64,000 nt of DNA from Salvelinus alpinus. Taxonomy: Eukaryota > Chordata > Actinopteri > Salmoniformes > Salmonidae. The stretch covers positions 14,212,076 through 14,276,075 of the forward strand of contig NC_092099.1 in NCBI RefSeq assembly GCF_045679555.1, written 5' to 3'. The notes beneath the pieces were generated by a model, which saw only the letters and a list, made by a program, of their open reading frames with translations, made no database searches and was not told where the DNA came from. Within the stretch, counting starts at the first letter, position 1. The number at the start of each line of letters is the position of its first letter. Positions 20,890 to 31,384 of the stretch are shown here, piece after piece. The translations under genes and the position numbers were made by a program.

Positions 20890-23065
20890 TGTGACAAAAT
20901 TGGTTTGACTTTGGATAGACTATCCCCGGAGCTAGTTAGGAACCTTCAACACAATGTAAATTAGACAATATTTACATGTTGCACACCTTTTAGTTTCCTT
21001 ATTAAATGCTTTCAATATTTGTATATGAATTTCTACAATTTAAAGTTAGTTTTAAGTTTTTAAGCATTGCAATTTGAAGCTATTGGAAGTTTTACATATT
21101 GTCCCATGTACTGTGTAAATTACAGATGGTCCCTACCTAGCACCATAGGGATATCCAAAGTAAACCAAAATGTATCATGGGCGTTACGATTGGGTCACAT
21201 GCATCTGCACTCTGAATTGATGATTAATTGTCTGCTGCCAGCTGTGGGTATGTGGGCACGATTGAAACAAACCCAACCTTCATTTACGTTGTGATGCAGT
21301 CACGACCACAAGTCTCACAAAACGTTGTTTTGGACAAGACTGACTTTATGATCAAGATTATCATATCTACACGTTGTAGTCAATTTTGAAAGTAGAATGA
21401 AAGTTTCCGACTCATATCGAAATGAGAAGTTGTCAAGCAAACACAGTTTGGGGCAATTTTAGGGGCAATTGCTCTTCAATATTTTATTTGAAATTATAGA
21501 CTAACTACTAGTGAGAACCTAAAGTCAAGGCTGGTATATTAACATCTGGAAGTTTGGCAAATAGTGATTTTTGCATGATTTCCTTTGGAGGAAAGCAATA
21601 TTCTGAAGATTAAGTTGTCACGTCACTCAGAGCAGAAACTGTGTTTGCTTGGCATTTCAGGAGGGATTGTCATAATGTTGACATTTCCAGGAAGATTAAT
21701 ATTTGCATAATATCTTGATAGCATACATTTGTCAACAACCTTCAAGCTGTGATGTGTTATTGCACAGGAAATCATTTGGCCATGATGTACATTTCCCCAC
21801 TCACATTTGAGCCATGCTCATTTAGACAAACATTCAGCTCATGATATTTTGACTTGGGTCCGTGGGTAGGCTAATGCATATTAGCGAAATTGAGCTTGAA
21901 AAACAATAAACAAAGGTTCTCTATAAAATGCCACTCATGAATACCAATGTCACACCACAAGCCTGGACAATAAATATAAACTACAGTATTTCTATATGCA
22001 GTCTGTATGATGTGTCTAGATCATGTTCACTTCCCTGAATTGAGACACTAGAAGCATGTTGTGTCCAATGCCTTTTATGATGCTTTGTACTTGCTCTTAC
22101 TCATGTCCAACACTCATCTTCACCCCTAGTGAGCCAGCCATCTGTAATAGAATACCAATAATGGGTTTAGTTTCACTTTGGCAGTACTGTCCCTGAAGAT
22201 AACATAGCAATTAATGTGCAGGAAGAGAGAGAACCAGGGATTCCGTTCTCTCCTCATCCGAAAGCTGTCAGCTTCTGACAGATGTCGTTTACGCCAATTA
22301 CATTTCAAAAGAGAATTTATTGCGCTCATTTGCAATGGCATCTGTAGTTGTTTGCGTACGGTAGGATGTTTTTCCCCTCCTCAGAATAGGGGAACCATAA
22401 CCATTCTCAGACGTGGTTCATGGGCATTTACCGCAGCAGCTGCTGTCTCCCATACACCAGGGTCAATAAATTCCTGTCATGGTAGGTTCACTCCAGAGGT
22501 TTGACTGATTAGCATAGTTTGATGGAGTTCTGAAACCAGGGTTTGTCTCATGATTTTCCATATTTTAGATAACAAGTTATACAAGTTTGGCAGGCATCAC
22601 CTGGGCTGACACCTCAGAACAAATTAGCTTGTCGTGACTTAACTGTGTTTTAGGAATCATTTGCAAGGCTAGTGGCTAGGCTTGCAAAAACTCCCCTATC
22701 TTTATTTAAATTTGATCTGTTCCCTTCTTTTCAGAAATAGCAATTATGGGGACAGATGGAGAACCTAAGAGCAGATTAACTGAAAGTAGAAAGGAAAGTC
22801 TCTATTAATCTAATTCTTAAGTAACTACACAATCCTCTTTCTAAAACGAACACCTCCTAGCTAATGATTACCACTATCTCAGTGTCAGCAACTCAGCTTG
22901 CCTCAGACATGAAAGGCTTGGCTAGATTGATCTGAATAACTTTACCTCCCCCACGAAGAAGATGTCAGTATGGGCCAGTCCTTGCCATTCTTCCGCCCTA
23001 GGCAAGACCAGAAAACGACAAACCTTCAAAAGTAGAAAGCAAAATTATGTTGAAAAGACATCTAT
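20890..23065. other. No recognised feature
   Basis: AT-rich DNA with only short chance frames. I recognise no exon, RNA gene or named repeat here. It may be 5' intronic or intergenic DNA of the B3GALT1 locus. Confidence 0.5.
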
Positions 23066-23071
23066 CTACAA

Positions 23072-23215
23072 GACGTATTTTCCAGACGTTGAAATCATGT
23101 TCATTTCAGTTCTGAATGAAAGTTGAAAATACGTATTTTCCGGATGTTGAAAATACTATTTTCCAGACGTTGAAATCAGGCTCATTTTTGGTTCTGAATG
23201 AAAGTTGAAAATAGG
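23072..23215. repeat. Short tandem duplication with ttttccagacgttgaaatca units
   Basis: The block ttttccagacgttgaaatca ... gttctgaatgaaagttgaaaat occurs at 23078-23129 and again at 23159-23211, with a partial unit (ttttccggatgttgaaaat) between. The period is about 81 bp. Confidence 0.8.
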
Positions 23216-23281
23216 TCATTTATAGTCATCTATGTTAAGGCCAAATCAAGGTTGGTCCAGATAAAATCTGAACCGAACATA

Positions 23282-23492
23282 GACGTTGGCTTCAGTCCGT
23301 GCTTACTGGGGTGTAGCCTACAGTGTTGCCTGAAATGGAATTTTATGAATGCCCATCTAATATGTGGTAAGCCTGTGGTAAGCGCTACAAAAATACTTCC
23401 AAAAGACGTTGGCTCATGCTTACTGGGGTGTAGCCTACCATGTCAGCCCGCAATGGAATTTTATGAATGCCCATCCACTGTGGTAGGCCCAC
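23282..23492. repeat. Two tandem copies of a ~123-bp unit
   Basis: gacgttggct starts at 23282 and 23405. Both copies contain gcttactggggtgtagccta and aatggaattttatgaatgcc in the same order. Sequence outside these blocks has diverged. Confidence 0.85.
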
Positions 23493-24709
23493 AGTTTGTA
23501 AAACAGGTCATTGCATTGGCTTTGTTATTCCTGATTCTTGTGACTAATCAATTTGGATATTTAAGCTCTGCATATCAGCTACCCAACTTTATCAGGAGTT
23601 TTCGTTAGCCTATTTGGAATATGTTTACATGGCGCGCGTGAAATGCAGAAGTATTTTCTTTTTTGCTATGATCAGCTTGTCAAAAATTGACAGATACAAA
23701 CTTGAAACCACTGATCATGACAATGGGGTGAAACTCCTCGACAACAGTTGTGATTGTCCATTCCATATTGTCAATTTTACTTTGACCTGTCCTGTTTTTA
23801 GGATATGTAAATCTTGGTGGGGCAAACGTTAAAAAAAATGTGGGGGATGCATGCCAGCAAAGCCACAACACAACACTAAACAATACATGAATTGCACTAT
23901 AAAGGTGACAAACAGTGCCCGCAAACTGGTAGGGCCTACATAAAGCTGTCCCAACAGCAGAGCTTTATTTTCAGCACCATGGAGTGAATCCTTACCACTT
24001 CTACACCTGGCTATCATCAGAGACTTGACTGACAGTGAAACACTTAATTCAGCCTCATTTACTGCCTTTTAAAAAAACATAGATGATATGGCTGACTTGC
24101 TTAAACAAATGTAGTTTCTACTGACAATTGAGATGTACAAACTATAGCATAAAGGGACGACGAGCGGATAAGAGGAAATCTGTAATGATTAAGACATTAA
24201 TGAGCGAGCTAGGGCGGATGTAATTAATCTAACTATTTGTTCAGCACTTTTGAAATGTACAGCGGCAGAATTCAGAACATGGTGGTTCTTACAGTATTCT
24301 CACTGTACACCAAGTCAGAACCGTAGGATAAATAAAGGGGGCATATACTGTAAGCAAACAATGAAAGCTCTTACAATATTCAATGATTACATTTCTCTAA
24401 AACAGGCTATAGGCTACATGTGCACCACCAAGTCAGAACAGTAGCCAAATTAGGAGGGGGAAAGGGACCAAATTGTTATGGTGAGGCACATGGGCTACTA
24501 ACAGCTTACTACACAACATACACTTAGTATTACTTTCTTAGCTACAGTACAGTATACATATCTCCCTGGCATATTACAAAATGTATACAGAAGCATACAA
24601 GACATTTTTGGACTCACCTTGTTGTGTTGTGCTCACTTGAACAGGAAGGTGGCACGGCGGTCCTTCGTGGGCAAATTTTGGCATCAAAGTCTGGCATTCT
24701 CTGGATTTA
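23493..24709. other. No gene recognised; possibly an old dispersed repeat
   Basis: The stretch from about 23830 looks like a non-coding dispersed repeat, but I cannot name it or mark its ends. No convincing exon was seen. Confidence 0.35.
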
Positions 24710-24953
24710 TGGTGCTTTCAAGACAACTGGGAACTCCGAAAAAACAAGGACGAATCATGATGTCAGTGATTTTCAGGTCAGAGCTCTAGAAAGAGGCCAA
24801 AGTTCCCGACTTGGAATTCCAAGTTGGATCATCGTATTTTCCCAGTCGGAGCTTGTTTTTTTTCCTGAGTTCCCAGTTGTCTTGAACTCACTGACGTCTG
24901 AGATTTCCCAGTTCCGAGTTTCCAGTTGTTTTGAATGCGACAGAAGTCATGCT
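24710..24953. repeat. Foldback (palindromic) MITE
   Basis: The left arm ctttcaagacaactgggaac is answered by gttcccagttgtcttgaac near 24870-24890, with a second outer pair involving cccagttccgagtttccagttgttttgaa at the right end. The centre contains gacttggaattccaagttgg, itself nearly palindromic. Length is about 245 bp, non-coding. Superfamily not determined. Confidence 0.7.
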
Positions 24954-26303
24954 GGATTGACAGCATGGCCAATGTTGAATGTTTATCCTTTTAAGCTTGG
25001 AAAAGAGACCCTTAAACCCAGACTTGGACCACACAACCACTCAACTGAATAGTAGGCTAGTGATTGCTTTTCAATGCTTGCAGTTAACCACTGATTCCTT
25101 CCAAACCACTCATTGTTGAATTTGCGATTTCCAACTTGTTGTGTAATATTTATGTCCAAAGGCCGATGAGCACCGATACGTTTTATCTATAGTTTCTCTT
25201 AAGAATGTCTCTTCATATGACAAGGATTGAAAAGGATTTGCCAGCAAATTGTCTTGATTCACGATGATGACTGCTAGCTTGCTAGCTAAGATTTTGGATC
25301 AGTCCAATCAAAGCTACTGTAGATATAACGTGATTTGACATCATTTTATCTGTGGCCAATGAATTTGAGCGTTCTTGGATGGGCACTTCTAATGTAACTC
25401 TATGCCAGCATCCAAGGGGCTTGAATTTTCGAGCTCTACCCATAGACCATAAGTGACAGAACACGGAGCCAATCACGGCGCAACTAGAGAACTTTACCAA
25501 CCCATATTTTTCGCTGGCTGCCCCACCACCACAGAAAGCACTGAGCTAGGCGGAAACACCTGCATTTTGGAGCTGCGTTACTCAAGAAAGCAAAAAAGAG
25601 ACCATACCTCTAATATTATTTTGTTTTACATTATTTGCAAACTGATATGTGACATGTATTAATCCCAAAATAACATGCAAAACAGGCACACAAAAATAAA
25701 TATATATATTTTTTTTTTTTTGCTAAACAGATGGAGCTCAAAACAGCCTGAATGACGGGTCTTGGTCAGTTTAGCTCAGAAAATGCCGCCCTCAACAATC
25801 TGCCGCCTAATCCTGAAATTTACCACACGCTAGTGTAAACGAACTGTAATGAGCGGGCAGGCCTTGAGTCTGGCCTCATTTAGACATCCATCATCAGCAT
25901 GATGGGATATACACAGAGCATAAAATGAACACCCGCCACCCACCAAATGCGGGTAGATTTTGGTATTGGCTGTTAAGAATGTCTATTTTAACCAGCCACG
26001 TTGGGGGTGGTCAATTTGCAGGGCTCTAGCGAGCGTTACATTCTCTAATAAAAATAGTCAAAAGTCAAGTATGAGCACGTTTTCAAAGTATTTCTGCTGT
26101 TTTGTTTCATAACTACTAATCGCACAAAGAAATATGAATCCTATATCCCACCTTGCGTAGGAAGACTGTCTAGCAAGGGAGCTGTGTGCACAGAGTGGTG
26201 CTGATGATAGATTTTTGGAGGCACTGCGCACAGGAAAGAAAGTTGGTCTAATTTAGTCTAAAGTCTACAAAGTGAGACTGTCCTCGTGTTTCTTGGCAAT
26301 TCA
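24954..26303. other. No gene recognised
   Basis: AT-rich, with a poly-T run near 25710. The segment cagggctctagcgagcg near 26021 resembles the end of a hAT-type element, but I could not find a matching partner end. Confidence 0.4.
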
Positions 26304-28167
26304 CAGTGCCTTCGGAAAGTATTCAGACCCTTTCACTTTTAGCACATTTTGTTACGTTACAACGTTATTCTAAAATGGATTAAATTAAAAATGTAAAAAT
26401 CTATCTACACACAATACCCCATAATGACAAAGCGAAAACAGCACCTTTGGCAATGATTACAGCCTCGAGTCTTCCTAGGTATGACGCTACAAGCTTGGCT
26501 GTCACGGCCGTTGGAAAAAGAGGACCAAGGTGCAGCGTGGTGAGCGTACAATTTCTTTATTGAATAAAAATGACGCCGAACAAAAACAACAAACACTACA
26601 AAAACAAACCATGAAGCTACAGGCGATGTGCCCTAAACAAAAGTCAACTTCCCACCAAGACAGGTGGAAAAAAGGGCTACCTAAGTATCAGTATACTTAG
26701 TATACCTAAGTCTCAATCAGAGACAACGATAGACAGCTGCCTCTGATTGAGAACCACACCCGGCCAAACACAAAGAAATACACAACATAGAACATAGAAT
26801 ACCCACCCCAACTCACGCCCTGACCAAACCAAAATAGAGACATAAAAAGGATCTCTAAGGTCAGGGCGTGACATTGGCACACCTGTATTTGTGGAGTTTC
26901 TCCCATTCTTCTCTGCATATCCTCTCAAGCTATGTCAGGTTGGATGGGGAGCGTCGCTGCACAACTATTTTTAGGTATTTTCAGAGATGTTTGATCGGGT
27001 TCAAATCTGGGCTCTGGCTGGGCCACTCAAGGACATTCAGAGACTTGTCCCCAAGTCACTTCTGCGTTGTCTTGGCTGTGTGATTAAGGTCGTTGTCCTG
27101 TTAGAAGGTAAACCTTCGCCCCAGTCTGAGGTCCTGAGCGCTCTGGAGCAGGTTTTCATACTTTACTCCGTTCGTCTTTCCCTCGATCCTGACTAGTCTC
27201 CCAGTCGCTGCCGCTGATGAACATCCCAGCAGCATGATGCTGCCACCAGCATTCTTCACCGTAGGGATGGTATTGGCCAGGTGATGAGCGGTGTCTGGTT
27301 TCCTCCAGACATGACCCTTGGCATTCAGGCCAAAGAGTTCAATCTTGTTTCATCAGACCAGAGAATCTTGTTCTTATGGTCTGAGAGTCCTTTAGTTGCC
27401 TTTTGGCAAATTCCAAGCGGCTGTTATGTGCCTTTTACTAAGGAGTGGCTTCCGTCTGGCCACTCTACCATAAAAGCCTGATTTGTGGAGTGCTGCAGAG
27501 ATTCTCCCATCTCAACAGAGGAACTCTGGAGCTCTGTCAGAGTGACCATCGGGTTCTTGGTCAGAGTGACCATCGGGTTCTTCGTCACCTCCCTGACCAA
27601 GGTCCTTCTCCCCCGGTTGCTCAGAAGAGTCTTGGTGGTTCCAAACTTCTTCCATTTAAGAATGATGAAGGCCACTGTGTTCTTGGGGACATTCAATGCT
27701 GTAGACGTTTTTTCGTACCCTTGCCTAAATCTGTCCCTCGACACAATCCTGTCTTGGAGCTCTACAAACAATTCCTTTGATCTCATGGCTTGGTTTTTGA
27801 TCTGACATGCACTGTCAACTGTGGGACCTTATAAAGACAGGTGTGTGCCTTTCCAAATCATGTCCAATCAATTGAATTTACCACAGGTGGACTTAAACCA
27901 AGTTTTAGAAACATCTCAAGGACATCTCAATGAAAACAACAAGTCTCATAGCGAAGGTCCTGAATTCTTATGTAAATACGTTTTTTCTGGGTTTTTTATT
28001 TTATAAATTTGCTAACATTTCTAAAAACCTGTTTTCACTTTATCATTATGGGGTATTGTATGTAGATTGATGAGGAAATGTTTTTATTTGATCCATTTTA
28101 GAATAAGGCTGTAACGTAACAAAAAGTGCTAAAAGTGAAGGGGTCTGAATACTTTCCGAATGCACTG
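26304..28167 (-). mobile_element. Tc1-like transposon (cattcggaaagtattcagacc family), with nested LTR
   Basis: The left end cagtgccttcggaaagtatt and right end ctgaatactttccgaatgcactg are inverted. Transposase remnants lie on -: an N-terminal part at 27786-27424 (MRSKELFVELQDRIV, NVPKNTVAFI, KKFGTTKTL) and degraded catalytic parts to the left. Within the N-terminal part a 24-bp unit is tandemly duplicated (27536-27559 and 27560-27583). A solo LTR interrupts it at 26500-26873. The target TA is not preserved on either side. Confidence 0.92.
26500..26873 (-). mobile_element. Solo LTR, TGTCACG...CGTGACA family, copy 2
   Basis: The 374 bp segment has tgtcacgg and gcgtgaca ends, flanked by exact 5-bp duplications ttggc (26495-26499 and 26874-26878). 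The interrupted Tc1 sequence reads through once it is removed (caagcttggc / acacctg). It contains the gcagcgtgg and agacagctgcctctgattgagaac-type blocks shared with the copies at 3401 and 35379. On - it has an ATTCAATAAAG polyadenylation-like motif near the end. Confidence 0.85.
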
Positions 28168-28609
28168 TCAATTTTCATCTACCTGCCAGAGTGGCTGGTG
28201 GACCAAACAGTTAAATAACGTCCTGAGAACATGTTTTGATAAGACTTTTAATAGCACTGCTAGCTTAGTTTGGGTTAAGTGTTTTGAACTCTAAGCACAT
28301 ATAGAAATTAATTTGCCTAGGCATTAATCATGCGTTTTTATTGTGGCACGGCATCAGGGATATTGGAACCTAGGATCTTCTGTTCCCTATCCATGAAATG
28401 AGTCCACAGCACCACCAGGATGGAGCTAGCATGCCATGTTTTTTTAACTCATACAATGTTGTTAATGTTAGTCTATTCAAAAAGACCCCATTTAAAAGAA
28501 ACAAGCACTCATTAAGATCAGGTGTTAGTGGGCATGGCCAACACACCTGAACACACTTAACAAGATAGAGGATAGAGAGAGCTTTGTTGATGCTGAGAAT
28601 GGAATGTAC
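28168..28609. other. No recognised feature
   Basis: Non-coding stretch between the Tc1 element and the tandem repeat, without identifiable content. Confidence 0.5.
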
Positions 28610-28915
28610 AGTATATGTGTTTAAATAACATTCTTAGAATGTTCTTCAAACATTACTGATGTTTTTTTGTGGTATTTATGGAAAGTTTTCTTAATGTTCT
28701 GAGAACATGACTTTAAACAGAACCATGAGGAAACCTGCAAAAAAGTACTGAAATTCCCACAGAAGAACGTTGTTTAACATTTTCTGAACAATTTGAGAAC
28801 ATTACTTTAAATAGAACCATGAGGAAATCTGTAGGAAACGTTATGCTGAAGTACTGAAATCCCCACCTAAGAAACATATGGTTCTCAGAACGTTATGTGT
28901 TAGCTGGGTAATGTC
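28610..28915. repeat. Diverged tandem repeat with gttctgagaaca / agaaccatgaggaaa units
   Basis: The order gagaacat..acttta..agaaccatgaggaaa..ctgaaatcccac occurs near 28704-28765 and again near 28795-28868, about 95 bp apart. Related gttctgagaac and ggttctcagaacgtt motifs occur around them. Confidence 0.7.
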
Positions 28916-29599
28916 TTCACATATAACCATCTGTCATCATCCTGTTGTAATTATAGAAATTTAGTTATTATGGCGTACAGTGCTTGTCTCTTCATTAAGT
29001 TGAGCAGTGCATGGTGGGTAATTGCACAGGGCACTAGTAATGATGAAAAACTTAGCTGTTCATTTCTCTAGCATGCTGTTGTTTTCCCTTGGAGTAATAT
29101 GCTACAGTTCCCTGCAGTGGTCTGGGCTTCCTCTTGTCAGGCCAGCGGTGCATTACGCTGAGACAATACTCTACATAGGCCTACACTGCTACACACAGCC
29201 TTCACCAGAGTCCTGTTATTATAAAGTAAGATCAAATTAAAGTATGATATGTGCCACAAATGTTCACTTGTTGTAAGGCCATTCAGGGCAGACAGAAGAG
29301 AGAGGTGGAGTGGAGAGGTGTACTGTCAAGGTGAGCTCTACTATTAATAAATAGGATGTCCATGACACCTCTTTTGGCTCGGTGCATTTTTGGACACAGT
29401 AGGCCCTGGGGGAGGAGAACAAAGATCAGTGGGCAGCAGCACAAGTGTTGGCCTCATCCCGGCAGGGATCCAGCTCTGTGTTTGGAAGCAGGTCTCCACA
29501 GAGCAGCTCAACCCTGGTGGAAGGAGAACAGCAGATACAATATGTCACAGGCATCTGATACCAGAGGGTTAAGGGGGTTGATAAAGGGTTTATAGGTTC
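28916..29599. other. No recognised feature
   Basis: No exon, RNA gene or repeat that I can support. Short frames here look random. Confidence 0.5.
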
Positions 29600-29888
29600 T
29601 CTTACGCCAGAAGCATCCCACCCTACATCCCACTGCTGGCTTGTTTCTGAAGCTAAGCAGGGTTGGTCCTGATCAGTCCCTGGATGGGAGACCAGATTCT
29701 GCTGGAAGTGGTGTTGGAGGGTCAGTATGAGGCACCCTTTCCTCTGGTCTAACAAAAAAAAGAATATCCCAATGCCTCAGGGCAGTGATTGGGGACATTG
29801 CTCTGTGTAGGGTGCTTTCTTTCGGATGGGATGTTAAACAGGTGACCTGACTCTCTGTGGTCACTAAAGATCCCATGGCACTTATCTT

Positions 29889-29922
<34 letters not shown>

Positions 29923-30478
29923 AATTCCCAATCTGGCCCTCATACCATCATGGCTCGTTCTTCCCCACTCCACTGTAACTATTCCCCAGGTTGTTGCTGT
30001 AAATGAGAATCAAATCAAATTTATATAGCCCTTCGTACATCAGCTGATATCTCAAAGTGCTGTACAGAAACCCAGCCTAAAACCCCAAACAGCAAGCAAT
30101 GCAGGTGTAGAAGCAGGGTGGCTAGGAAAAACTCCCTAGAAAGGCCAAAACCTAGGAAGAAACCTAGAGAGGAACCAGGCTATGAGGGGTGGCCAGTCCT
30201 CTTCTGGCTGTGCCGGGTGGAGATTATAACAGAACATGGCCAAGATGTTCAAATGTTCATAAATGACCAGCATGGTCAAATAATAATAATCACAGTAGTT
30301 GTCGAGGGTGCAGCAAGTCAGCACCTCAGGAGTAAATGTCAGTTGACTTTTCATAGCCGATCATTAAAAGTATCTCTACCGCTCCTGCGGTCTCTAGAGA
30401 GTTGAAAACAGCAGGTCTGAATGTGTTGAAGAATGTGTTCTCAGTCAACTTACCTGGTTAAATAAGGGTAAAATAAGA
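29600..30478 (+). repeat. SINE3 (5S-rRNA-derived SINE), split by a retroposon
   Basis: The head resembles 5S rRNA and includes its internal promoter: aagctaagcagggttgg (29650-29666, box A region) and tggatgggagacc (29681-29693, box C region). The middle has the ttcggatgggatgttaaac block. The tail gtgttctcagtcaacttacctggttaaataaggg lies at 30435-30470, separated from the body by the insertion 30011-30429. The body and tail together make a complete SINE3 of about 450 bp. It is not a 5S gene: the 5S part is diverged and fused to a SINE body. Confidence 0.85.
30011..30429 (-). mobile_element. Retroposon-like repeat inserted in the SINE3
   Basis: The insertion is bounded by 5-bp duplications agaat (30006-30010 and 30430-30434). 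It starts caaatcaaatttatatagcc, the reverse complement of a tail ending aaatttgatttg, so it lies on -. The sequence, with gctaggaaaaactccctaga and aggaaccaggctatg, is a repeat type I recognise as common in salmonid DNA but cannot name. The ATTTG tail matches that of the LINEs here. Confidence 0.7.
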
Positions 30479-31384
30479 AGGTCTGGGAGTTTGGATCTCT
30501 GACTCATCTCTCCAGACAGACAGAGCGGTCTCCAGCACACAGCTCGACACCACCACCTGTCCCACAGTGCAGCCTGGGAGATGAGCCTTATTGTTTCAGA
30601 CGTGCCTAATGATTTATTTACAGCCTCTGCTGTGCCATGCTTAAAATTAGCAACAACAGATTTCCCACCAAGTGGGTCTTGATAGGATCTGCATGTTCTG
30701 CCTAGCATCGTGGCTGAATAAGTGATGCTGCTGGGGAGGGAATTTAATAGCCCCACTCATTCCACTTAAAGAGGATCCTATCTGTGGGTCCTTTGTAGTT
30801 GTGTGTAGAAGCTTATTTAAGAGGATTAAGATTTATTCACAGTGATGCATCGAATAACTAACTGACAGACTTTGATTTAAGCCAAGCCATGCCCCTGTTC
30901 TGTGTGTATTTTGAAATACGTGAATAAAAAGGGCAAGTATGAATAGGTATGTCCAATACTGTAGACTTATCTGTACTGAAGACTTATCTGCACTGCAGTC
31001 AGATGGTACCTGATCCCCAAACTTTTCAGACATGCTTTTATGTTTCACTCTTGTTTTACTTTGAAGACCTGACTTATGCAAGGTGATCCTAAAGAACATA
31101 CCTTCTGATAGGTGTGTTTCTGGGCATGCTCAGCCAATTAAATATTCTCTAGGGATTGTGTCCAGCTATTAGATTGCTGAGGCTGTGAATTGACTACTGT
31201 ACTGGGCTCTCAAGTGAACATATTATATTATATTATAGTCTCTCTTTGTGTGGTTGGTCTTAGCCTCCTGCTGCTAGTCAGCATGGGTAGCGAAGGTGGT
31301 TCAACATAAGTAACCTGACACCTGAAGATGAGTTACCTTGGCTGAGACCTAGGCTTTAGCGCGATGTGCTAACCTGGTCTTAGT
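30479..31384. other. No recognised feature
   Basis: Non-coding; only short chance frames. Confidence 0.5.

Noticed and set aside
26021..26040. hAT-like terminal sequence cagggctctagcgagcg
   Set aside because: No matching inverted partner or 8-bp duplication could be found within the window, so no element is called.
29640..29700. Possible 5S rRNA gene
   Set aside because: Only the internal control region resembles 5S. The sequence is diverged and continues into a SINE3 body and tail, so it is a retroposon.
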